Positions 48,529-55,273 of a stretch of DNA of 64,000 bases are shown here, piece after piece. Numbering within the stretch: the stretch's first letter is position 1; each line of letters opens with the position of its first letter. The notes beneath the pieces are model-generated. The model worked only from the letters and a program-made list of their open reading frames with translations, searched no databases and was not told the DNA's origin. The translations under genes and the position numbers were made by a program. The DNA is from an uncultured Bacteroidia bacterium (GTDB taxonomy: Bacteria > Bacteroidota > Bacteroidia > Bacteroidales > F082): positions 62,001-126,000 of the forward strand of contig CACXUM010000001.1 in NCBI GenBank assembly GCA_902770835.1, in the 5' to 3' direction.

Positions 48529-49563
48529 CTATTTGTCAATGCTGACAATGGTGTATTTCCTGGTTCCTAATCCGATGGCTTCGGCGTGCTCGATGGTGTG
48601 GGTGCCGTGCTGCTTGTCGATGCGGCTGAGCAGGTCGGTGGGGTCGTTGGTGGCGGTCACCTCTTGGTTGTTGATGATATCGACACAGGCTTGGTCGAGG
48701 GCCACGGGGTCGGTGCTGGCGAGGATACCGTAGTCCTCAAGCTTCACGGGGGCGGGATGATCGACGCAATCGCAGTCGATGCTCATATTGTTCATCACAT
48801 TGATGTAGATGATGCCCTGCCTCTTTTGGAAATAGTTCGTCACGGCCTGGGCAGCCGCTGCCATACTCTCAAGGAAGCCGTCCTGGTCGCCGATGAATTC
48901 GGGTGTCCAAAATTTGGCCATATCGAGTTTCTCCATCTTTCCCGAAGAGTGGATATAAGCTTTGCCGTTTCTGCTGGCGCAACCGATGCTGAGGTTCTTC
49001 AGCGCGCCGCCGTAGCCGCCCATCGGGTGCCCCTTGAAGTGGTTGAGGGCAATCATAAAGTCGTAGTTGGCGATATGGCCGCCCACGATGTCATACTTGA
49101 TGTGCCTTTGGTCCTTCACGGGAATGCGGATTTCGTCGTACTCATCCATAATGTCCACGGGGAAGTAGTCGGTGAAACCGTGCCTGCGGATGACTTCCCA
49201 GTGGACTGCCGAATTGTTGCGCTCGTCCTTCTCGTCGCCGGGGCCATTGCCGTAGGCGGTGTTGCACTCCACGATGGTGCCGTCCACCTCATGAACGAGG
49301 TCTTTGATAAGTTCGGGCTTCAGGTAGTTGGGGTTGCTGCCCTCTCCGGTCGAGATTTTCACGGCCACGCGGCCTTTGGCTTCCACGCCCAAAGCCTTGT
49401 AGATGTTCACCAAAGCTTCGGGGCTAATGTTGCGCGTCAGATAAACTTTTGCTGTGTTTTCCATATTCGTATTAGTTTGATTGTTTTGATTGTTGTCAGG
49501 TTGGTTGTTTGTGCAGGCGGCAAAGGCCAGGGCGCACAAAAGGGTTGCTGCTAATTTCTTCAT
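48529..49563 (-). CDS. DUF362 lipoprotein, paralogue 2
   Basis: About 344 residues: lipoprotein signal MKKLAATLLCALAFAAC, an Asn/Gln-rich linker, then the DUF362 body with ISPEALVNIYKALGVEAKGR, MIALNHFKGHPMGGYGGALK and CDCVDHPAPVKLEDYGILAS. The ATG at 49563 is preferred because it begins directly at the lipoprotein signal. Paralogue 1 is at 39662-40690 and paralogue 3 at 60184-61170. This copy has the longest insertion near PGDEKDERNNSAV. The function is unknown. Confidence 0.87.
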   Translation of the reverse strand: MKKLAATLLCALAFAACTNNQPDNNQNNQTNTNMENTAKVYLTRNISPEALVNIYKALGVEAKGRVAVKISTGEGSNPNYLKPELIKDLVHEVDGTIVECNTAYGNGPGDEKDERNNSAVHWEVIRRHGFTDYFPVDIMDEYDEIRIPVKDQRHIKYDIVGGHIANYDFMIALNHFKGHPMGGYGGALKNLSIGCASRNGKAYIHSSGKMEKLDMAKFWTPEFIGDQDGFLESMAAAAQAVTNYFQKRQGIIYINVMNNMSIDCDCVDHPAPVKLEDYGILASTDPVALDQACVDIINNQEVTATNDPTDLLSRIDKQHGTHTIEHAEAIGLGTRKYTIVSIDK

Positions 49564-49585
49564 TTTGTTTATTTGTTTATGTATT

Positions 49586-50983
49586 TCATTCTTTTTCAAT
49601 TAGTTCCCAATGGCCACCTTTGTCGGGACCAATGTGGCGGATATGTCCTTGTCTTTGTAAAAACTGTAAATCCCGTCTTATTGTTCGTTCATTTACACCA
49701 AAATACTCAGCCAACGATGCGGATGATTCCTTTTCGTTTTCTAGGACATTTTCTAGGACATTCATTTTACCTGTTTCTTTTAGTCTAAAAATTATATGTA
49801 TTTGTCTTTCAGTTAATTGTATTAAATTTTTCTCGCTGTTTTCTAGGACATTTTCTAGGACATTTACTGGGACATTTACCTCTCCATCCTCTGAGTTTGA
49901 AGGCAGCCAAGCATACGGGATAACCACCCGCATAAAATTGTCCATAAACACAAAACTCTCCTCATTGTAAACCTTGAGTACACGTTGCAAACCCGTACCC
50001 AACGATTCCACCAAATCCACATCCCTGAAGACACGCATCAGTTCTTTGTTGCGAGGATTGCTCACGCCGTTAAAGAAATCAGTTTTGCTCATCCCATTTG
50101 GCAAAGAGCCTGCCGAAGTGATTTCCAAACGGTCAGAAAAAAGTTCAAACTTGGGCGAGACCTCATTGAAATAATCGTTGTGTACGATGGCATTGATGAC
50201 CAATTCGCGCACAGCACGCTCGTTCCAAAGTGGAGTGTCTGTCCGATAGGGATAGCCAATGCTGCTCTTGACCGTGTTCTCGACTTGCAATCGATTAAGG
50301 ACTTGATCCGTCGCTTTCAATAACGAACAATAGCCATATTCGTGGTTTTCAATCAATTCGTCTCGGTCCTTGCCCGCATATTTGGCCAATTTGATGGACA
50401 TATTGTTGGTATCAGCCAACAAATAGGCGACATAGTTGTAGCCTCCATCCGCCGTCAACAAGTCAAGGTTTTGGGCAAAACTTTCATTTAAGGTCAGATG
50501 TTGACTGTCATAATAGATGTGCAATTGCCGGAATGTCAGTTCTTTGTGAGGCGATGGGATGTTTTTCAGCGACAAACGGACTCTCTTGGCATACAAGTCT
50601 TCTATTTGCTTCGGTGTCATTGGCTCCGCAGCCGTGCCGACACGAATGAAACAGCCTCGTTCCGACAATCCAAATTTGGTTTTGTAGTAAGGCTTTTCGC
50701 TTCCGCTTGCAACGAAAATTTTAATCACGGGGATGTCGTCTATGCGTTCCACCATAACATCAAACAAGCCCATCGGCGAAGGGGAAATTCCGTTGCGTAT
50801 GCGGTCTTTAATCTTCAGCATATCGCCATCAATGTCTTGTACTCCAATAGGTTTCCCGCTGTCATCAATGCCAATATAAAGCATACCGCCCTCGTGATAA
50901 TTGAGGAACGCCACAACCTCCCGCTCAATGTCGAGTTCGCGGGTCAGTTCGCGCTTGAATTCTATGCGGTTCGTCTCGGTCAT
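49586..50983 (-). CDS. AlbA_2 ATPase regulator, second copy, with repeat-coded linker
   Basis: A 465-residue protein: AlbA_2 domain (FKRELTRELDIEREVVAFLN; HEGGMLYIGIDDSGKPIG), an ATP-binding region (WNERAVRELVINAIVHNDYF; ITSAGSLPNGMSKTDF) and a C-terminal winged helix (LAEYFGVNERTIRRDLQFLQ). The linkers contain two VLENVLEN runs, coded by 12-bp repeats at 49741-49763 and 49842-49880. It differs in sequence from the first AlbA_2 gene but has the same layout. A -7 box is at 51004-51011. The role is unknown; transcription regulation is the best guess. Confidence 0.85.
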   Translation of the reverse strand: MTETNRIEFKRELTRELDIEREVVAFLNYHEGGMLYIGIDDSGKPIGVQDIDGDMLKIKDRIRNGISPSPMGLFDVMVERIDDIPVIKIFVASGSEKPYYKTKFGLSERGCFIRVGTAAEPMTPKQIEDLYAKRVRLSLKNIPSPHKELTFRQLHIYYDSQHLTLNESFAQNLDLLTADGGYNYVAYLLADTNNMSIKLAKYAGKDRDELIENHEYGYCSLLKATDQVLNRLQVENTVKSSIGYPYRTDTPLWNERAVRELVINAIVHNDYFNEVSPKFELFSDRLEITSAGSLPNGMSKTDFFNGVSNPRNKELMRVFRDVDLVESLGTGLQRVLKVYNEESFVFMDNFMRVVIPYAWLPSNSEDGEVNVPVNVLENVLENSEKNLIQLTERQIHIIFRLKETGKMNVLENVLENEKESSASLAEYFGVNERTIRRDLQFLQRQGHIRHIGPDKGGHWELIEKE

Positions 50984-51003
50984 TTTCCCAACAAATGCGT
51001 CTG

Positions 51004-51011
51004 CAAAGATA
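51004..51011 (-). promoter_or_regulatory. -7 box of the second AlbA_2 gene
   Basis: TATCTTTG on the minus strand, 20 bp before the ATG at 50983. Confidence 0.55.
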
Positions 51012-51033
51012 ATTGTTTTTTTCCACTACGCCG

Positions 51034-51078
51034 AAAAAATCCCTGAAAACCATAGTTCAAAGATTTCAGGGATTTTTT
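51034..51078. terminator. Terminator between the monooxygenase-like gene and the AlbA_2 gene
   Basis: AAAAAATCCCTGAAA pairs with TTTCAGGGATTTTTT over 15 bases around a 15-base loop. It lies right after the ABM-like gene stop (51087, minus strand). Confidence 0.85.
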
Positions 51079-51086
51079 CAAATTAG

Positions 51087-51479
51087 TCAACGTATCATCC
51101 CCGCCAGCGGATTGACATCAATCAGTTTCAATGATTTTACCATCTTGGCCGTGCCTTCCTTATATTTCTTGAAATGGGCGGTCTGGATATGGCTTTGATA
51201 GGCCTCTTGGTCCGCATAGATTTCCAAGATGTAGATTTTGCAGGGATCTTCCTTGGTTTGCATCGAGAAGAGGGTCAGCACGCCGGGTTCCACCTTCACA
51301 GAAGTTTCGCCGACTTCCTTGGCGAAAGCCATATATTCCTCCAAAAATTCAGGCACCACTTCAATTTCGGCGAGGCGGACGATGCGTTCGCCATATTGCT
51401 GGCTTTGAAGGTCGATTTGCGCCGTGGAAGGCAATGCTGAAATAATCATAAATACTATGGAAATCAGAATTTTACGCAT
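51087..51479 (-). CDS. Exported ABM-fold (quinol monooxygenase-like) protein
   Basis: A 130-residue protein with a signal peptide (MRKILISIVFMIISALPSTA) and an antibiotic biosynthesis monooxygenase fold: VRLAEIEVVPEFLEEYMAFA, EPGVLTLFSMQTKEDPCKIY and EIYADQEAYQSHIQTAHFKK. Family members act on quinones without a cofactor or are simply heat-stable dimers; export to the periplasm is less common. It follows the cytoplasmic flavin reductase gene by 31 bases, so it may share its transcript. Confidence 0.82.
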   Translation of the reverse strand: MRKILISIVFMIISALPSTAQIDLQSQQYGERIVRLAEIEVVPEFLEEYMAFAKEVGETSVKVEPGVLTLFSMQTKEDPCKIYILEIYADQEAYQSHIQTAHFKKYKEGTAKMVKSLKLIDVNPLAGMIR

Positions 51480-51510
51480 GGTGTTATTTGGTCTGGTTAT
51501 CGACTGTAGA

Positions 51511-52074
51511 TCACTTCAGTTTCAAGCCATCCTTAAAAGCCTCGCCAACGCGCTTCGAGACTTGATAATAGCCGTGGGTGTAGGGGTCGAAAGTGATGGC
51601 TTGCAAGGCTTCGATATCAACCTTGCCGTCTTTCATCTTGTCGGCCTCGACGGAGGTCTGCAGCACTTTTCCGATGACGCCAAGGCCAGTGTCGTCGCTT
51701 TGGTATTCAATAAACTCGCACTCCAAGGCGATGGGCAGCTCGTTGATGATGGGTGCGTCCACTAATGAGGATTTGGTCGCGGTGAGGCCACTCTTGGCAA
51801 ACTTGTCCTTCTCGGTCTTGCCCGACACAACGCCGAAATAGTCGGCTTCCACCACGTGGGCTGCATCGGCGATATGGACGACAAAGCCCTTGCGTTGCTT
51901 GATGTTTTCCACGGTCTTGTGAGTTTCGGTCAGGTTAAGGGCCACACGGTCGCGGTCGAGCATGGTGCCCCAAGCGGCGTTCATTACGTCGATGGTGTCG
52001 TCTTCGTTGTAGGTTGCCACGAGCAAAACGGGCATCGGGAAAATGGCTTCTGTTACTTTAATGGGTTGTTTCAT
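51511..52074 (-). CDS. Flavin reductase-like protein
   Basis: A 187-residue FMN-binding split-barrel protein: PMPVLLVATYNEDDTIDVMN, NLTETHKTVENIKQRKGFVV and NELPIALECEFIEYQSDDTG. It resembles the lipoprotein form at 44902-45597 but has no signal, so it is cytoplasmic. Members bind FMN and may reduce it or quinones. It is the first gene of a small operon with the exported ABM-fold protein. Confidence 0.87.
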   Translation of the reverse strand: MKQPIKVTEAIFPMPVLLVATYNEDDTIDVMNAAWGTMLDRDRVALNLTETHKTVENIKQRKGFVVHIADAAHVVEADYFGVVSGKTEKDKFAKSGLTATKSSLVDAPIINELPIALECEFIEYQSDDTGLGVIGKVLQTSVEADKMKDGKVDIEALQAITFDPYTHGYYQVSKRVGEAFKDGLKLK

Positions 52075-52100
52075 AATAAGTTAAATTTATTTGAATTTGT

Positions 52101-52532
52101 TCATTCTGTTCTTCGATCCATTCTTTCAGTTTCTGTTGGAGGATTTTTTTGTTCGGTAGATACTAGGCGTATTGGTAACCACTGGTTACGATTTTTGTCT
52201 TGAATTTCGTAACCGCTGGTTACGGAATCTGAATACACCACATAAAACTTCCGCATCAATGTCAGATTCTCCACCGACCATCCTTTCCCCAACCGTTCTG
52301 TCAATCTTTCAGATACTCCTTGGAGAATTCTCTTTCCGTAGGCGGCTCTGTAATTGCCATCCTGTTCATCTTCAACAATATATCTCCCCACTTCGTAATG
52401 AGAATAAACCACGGCCCAATTCACGGTAGTGGCAACCTTATTACGCGCATCAACGACAAGCCGCTCAATTTTGGTTGAAAGGTTTTCAATCCGTTGAATA
52501 TCGGTTAGTGCTATGTCGTGAGATGTTGTCAT
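52101..52532 (-). CDS. Truncated DUF1016 (YhcG-like) protein
   Basis: A 143-residue protein corresponding to the N-terminal DUF1016_N domain: NWAVVYSHYEVGRYIVEDEQ, AYGKRILQGVSERLTERLGK and GWSVENLTLMRKFYVVYSDS. Full YhcG-type proteins (about 340 residues) carry a PD-(D/E)XK nuclease next; here the sequence changes abruptly after SVTSGYEIQ and ends. Two GTAACCnnnGGTTAC palindromes lie exactly at the break. The domain may bind DNA on its own, but loss of the nuclease suggests decay. A -7 box is at 52541-52548. Confidence 0.72.
   Translation of the reverse strand: MTTSHDIALTDIQRIENLSTKIERLVVDARNKVATTVNWAVVYSHYEVGRYIVEDEQDGNYRAAYGKRILQGVSERLTERLGKGWSVENLTLMRKFYVVYSDSVTSGYEIQDKNRNQWLPIRLVSTEQKNPPTETERMDRRTE
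52175..52223. repeat. Pair of GTAACCnnnGGTTAC palindromes
   Basis: GTAACCACTGGTTAC (52175-52189) and GTAACCGCTGGTTAC (52209-52223) are 15-bp palindromes 34 bp apart, lying where the DUF1016 gene loses its family sequence. Confidence 0.7.
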
Positions 52533-52540
52533 TCAATCTG

Positions 52541-52548
52541 CAAAAGTA
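52541..52548 (-). promoter_or_regulatory. -7 box of the truncated DUF1016 gene
   Basis: TACTTTTG on the minus strand, 8 bp before the ATG at 52532. Confidence 0.45.
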
Positions 52549-52609
52549 AGCATTTTTCCCACTATGCCGACAAAAAAACTGATACCTATGGTTCGCAAAT
52601 TTCTGTGAA

Positions 52610-53209
52610 TCATTTCAACGCCTGTTCCAACGCCCTTTCAAAAATGCTGTGCTCCACGATTCGGTAATGAGGGTGATACGCCTCATTGTAACGGCGGCTA
52701 TGGTGTACGGCTTGGTTGTTTTGGGCGGCTTCGGTCAGCAGGGGGAGGTCGGTCTCAAAGCCTTCTAATTCAATCTTATTCGCTTGGATGATACTGACGA
52801 TGGCTTTCCATTTCTCCATCCAACTGAATGCTGGCTCTTGCCACAAATTGGCACTTCTGACGAAGGCATCCAAGAGTTGCTCGGCGGTAATCAGGCTGTC
52901 GGCGATAGCGGAAAGATAAACGCGGACATAATCGCCTTTGCTCCCTGTAGGCTCAAAGTAAGGCGATGCGGTTTTGCCCATTTCCGATAGTTCGCGCATC
53001 AGATAGCGTCGAGCCGAGGCCGTGTCGCTGATGATATGGCCCGGACCGAAATGCTCTTGGTAGAAACTCTTGTAGATGTCCTGCAAGGTGGATTCGGGAT
53101 AAGTGGCCAACTGCCTCTCGATGGCCGAGCGCATTGCTGTCGTGTCGATGGATTGCCCGAAGAGGCTGAACGAACAGACCAAGGCTAAAACCAATAACAG
53201 CTTTCTCAT
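52610..53209 (-). CDS. Exported hypothetical protein
   Basis: About 199 residues with a signal peptide (MRKLLLVLALVCSFSLFGQ). The mature part is helical, with LATYPESTLQDIYKSFYQEH and FGPGHIISDTASARRYLMRE. It looks like a conserved Bacteroidota protein but I cannot name a family. It ends AVHHSRRYNEAYHPHYRIVE, a His/Tyr-rich motif that may be functional. The start overlaps the stop of the flavodoxin-fold reductase gene upstream, so they share an operon. Confidence 0.6.
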   Translation of the reverse strand: MRKLLLVLALVCSFSLFGQSIDTTAMRSAIERQLATYPESTLQDIYKSFYQEHFGPGHIISDTASARRYLMRELSEMGKTASPYFEPTGSKGDYVRVYLSAIADSLITAEQLLDAFVRSANLWQEPAFSWMEKWKAIVSIIQANKIELEGFETDLPLLTEAAQNNQAVHHSRRYNEAYHPHYRIVEHSIFERALEQALK

Positions 53210-53856
53210 CACGCCTTAATAATCGTTTCCGCCATACGCTTTCCAGCATCGAAAGCCTTTTGCAAGTCTTCTTCCCAGTGCTCCTCGCGATACTGGCGTT
53301 TGGCTTCCTCCGAGAATCCTCCCAACTCGAAATTGGCGTAGTTCTTCACTTGGTATGTGTTGTTGGCAAACAGCTTATCCGGTTGTCCGAGGGCTTTGGC
53401 GATGCAAGGCTCCATCGTGCCGTAGCCATTGCAGTTGCTGCCCCCTACGCCACCGTTTTGCGTCTCCACCAGCACCACGGGCATCCGCTTCGTGGCGGTG
53501 ATGCTGTAATCGTTGTAGGAGAGCCAAGGGAAGGCCAAGCGCTCCAAGAAAGCCCGCATCTGTCCAGTAATCTCGCCGAAATAATTGGGCGAACCTAACA
53601 CCAAACCATCAGCTTGTGCAATCTCCTCCAAGACAGGAGTCAAAGCATCCTTGTATTTGCACACTTGCGAGGCTTTGCCCTTGATTTTGCATGCCATGCA
53701 CGACATGCAGCCTTTGTAGTCGAGGGAATAGAGGCGAATGGTCTTCACCTCAATTTCGTTGCTGACGGAACCGGCTCCTTCAGCGAATTTCTTGAGCATG
53801 GAGGCCGTGTTGAAAGTAGCGCGCGGGCCTCCGTCGATGATGATGATTTTTTTCAT
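53209..53856 (-). CDS. Flavodoxin-fold NAD(P)H-dependent oxidoreductase
   Basis: A 215-residue protein. KKIIIIDGGPRATFNTASM is the FMN phosphate loop (variant, GGPRATFNT), CMSCMACKIKGKASQVCKYK holds paired cysteines as in iron-sulfur flavoproteins, and LGSPNYFGEITGQMRAFLER is the flavin edge. A later GGVGGSNCNGYGTMEPCIAK loop is unusual. It is one of four flavodoxin-fold genes in the window. A -7 box lies at 53882-53889. It is first in a two-gene operon with the exported hypothetical protein. Confidence 0.83.
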   Translation of the reverse strand: MKKIIIIDGGPRATFNTASMLKKFAEGAGSVSNEIEVKTIRLYSLDYKGCMSCMACKIKGKASQVCKYKDALTPVLEEIAQADGLVLGSPNYFGEITGQMRAFLERLAFPWLSYNDYSITATKRMPVVLVETQNGGVGGSNCNGYGTMEPCIAKALGQPDKLFANNTYQVKNYANFELGGFSEEAKRQYREEHWEEDLQKAFDAGKRMAETIIKA

Positions 53857-53881
53857 TTATGATGTGGTATTTGTGAAAATG

Positions 53882-53889
53882 CAAAGATA
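53882..53889 (-). promoter_or_regulatory. -7 box of the 53-kb flavodoxin-fold gene
   Basis: TATCTTTG on the minus strand, 25 bp before the ATG at 53856. Confidence 0.55.
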
Positions 53890-53907
53890 GGGAATCTTGG
53901 TGAAATA

Positions 53908-55023
53908 TCAATTGTTCAACTCGTCCAAAAGATACTCGGACAGGTAGGGTACAGCGAACACCAACTCACCTCGTCTGGGTGCCTCGATGACACCCGCCTC
54001 GATGAGACGTTTGCGATAAGGCTGGATGGCAGGTCCGTTTTCTCCCAAAGCGGCTTGTAATTTGGCCGTGGTCACTGTACCACCAATGCGGGCCATAGCT
54101 TTCAAAAACAGCTTGTCGTTATCACTGAGCGGGGCCAGAATTGGCTTGAACACATTGTCTTCCATATCCCCCATAGCAGCTTTTTCCACCTTTTCCATAA
54201 TGGCTTCTGTCACAGCATCGCCCGTAGGGGTATATTGAATCACATAGTATCCAATCAGCTGCATGAGATAAGGAAAACCACGGGTATCTAATGCCGCTCG
54301 GTCAAGAATTTCATCCGAAACTTTTATTCCGATCGTCTTGAAAGACCTTTCATAATATGCCCTAATCAGATGGGTTGAAATCGTTCCCAACTCCACTTTT
54401 GTCGCACGGTTCAAAAACGTGAGAACGCTGTCGTTCAGCACGCTGGAAACGGCGTGAGGCAATCCCGCCATTGCTATCGCTATGTTTTTACGGTCTCCCA
54501 CAAGTTCCTGATAGGCTGCAGCCACTTCGCGCATGGCTGACGAGGTTCGCACTTCATCGATGAGAATCAGTGCTCCTTTGCCCTTCTCGGCAAGTTTGTC
54601 ACACAACAGCGACATCTTCGATCGGAAGCCATACTGCCGCTCTGCCGCATCGGAAAAGGTAAGTCCAAACGAGAATCCCAACACGCCTGCCGTCATACCC
54701 GACACTTTCCGCTTTTCGTCCTTGAAGTATTGTGAACCGTTAAGTTGAAACTGTTCGATAATGGCTTTTGGCATCCCTTCGTGGGCTGTCACACGGGCTA
54801 CCACATATCCAGCATTCGAGGCACGATCGCTGAGTTCAAGAAGCAGGGCTGTCTTGCCCATACCACGTTGTCCGAGAAACAATGTGCAGCGATTGCGCGA
54901 CCCGACAGGCTCACTCAATCCTTCCATAAACTGTTCTATCACACCATCGCGACCGATATACTGCACCGGACGGTTGCCAAACGTAGGCTGAAACAAGCTG
55001 TGAATACTTTCCTGATCACCCAT
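53908..55023 (-). CDS. AAA (ORC/STAND-like) ATPase with winged helix
   Basis: A 371-residue protein. Walker A is FLGQRGMGKTALLLELSDR near residue 50; Walker B is ALILIDEVRTSSAMRE; the C-terminal 80 residues are a winged helix (LAPLSDNDKLFLKAMARIGG; EAPRRGELVFAVPYLSEYL). This layout resembles archaeal Orc1/Cdc6-like and bacterial STAND-like ATPases often found in defence regions. The role is unknown. Three tandem near-copies of TCTTTTATTC lie in its leader (55030-55062) and a -7 box at 55073-55080. Confidence 0.8.
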   Translation of the reverse strand: MGDQESIHSLFQPTFGNRPVQYIGRDGVIEQFMEGLSEPVGSRNRCTLFLGQRGMGKTALLLELSDRASNAGYVVARVTAHEGMPKAIIEQFQLNGSQYFKDEKRKVSGMTAGVLGFSFGLTFSDAAERQYGFRSKMSLLCDKLAEKGKGALILIDEVRTSSAMREVAAAYQELVGDRKNIAIAMAGLPHAVSSVLNDSVLTFLNRATKVELGTISTHLIRAYYERSFKTIGIKVSDEILDRAALDTRGFPYLMQLIGYYVIQYTPTGDAVTEAIMEKVEKAAMGDMEDNVFKPILAPLSDNDKLFLKAMARIGGTVTTAKLQAALGENGPAIQPYRKRLIEAGVIEAPRRGELVFAVPYLSEYLLDELNN

Positions 55024-55029
55024 TTTTAC

Positions 55030-55062
55030 TCTCTTTTATTCTCCTTTATTCTCTTTTATTCT
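55030..55062. repeat. Tandem 10-11 bp repeats in the leader of the ATPase gene
   Basis: TCTTTTATTC, TCCTTTATTC and TCTTTTATTC follow one another between the -7 box and the ATG. A change in copy number would move the promoter relative to the ribosome-binding region. Confidence 0.65.
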
Positions 55063-55072
55063 TTTCCGAATG

Positions 55073-55080
55073 CAAAAGTA
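55073..55080 (-). promoter_or_regulatory. -7 box of the AAA ATPase gene
   Basis: TACTTTTG on the minus strand, 49 bp before the ATG at 55023, with the tandem repeat between. Confidence 0.5.
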
Positions 55081-55247
55081 CGCAAATTCTTTCACATCAA
55101 GTGGATATTTCAAGAAAGAATCTTTTAATGTGCTGATAATTAAGATCTTTTTTGGAAAACAATAGAAAATCTGTTATGGCATTTCTTTTCGACAATGTTA
55201 TTGAAAAAAGTCTGCAATGCCTTCCATGTCGAATAACGATTTTTTTG

Positions 55248-55255
55248 TACTTTTG
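55248..55255 (+). promoter_or_regulatory. -7 box of the type III R-M operon
   Basis: TACTTTTG on the plus strand, 18 bp before the res ATG at 55274. Confidence 0.6.
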
Positions 55256-55273
55256 CCGCAAGACTAATTTCAC

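Noticed and set aside
48586-49554. A 322-codon frame opposite DUF362 paralogue 2
   Set aside because: Shadow of a real lipoprotein gene; a comparable antisense frame exists opposite paralogue 1, caused by shared codon use.
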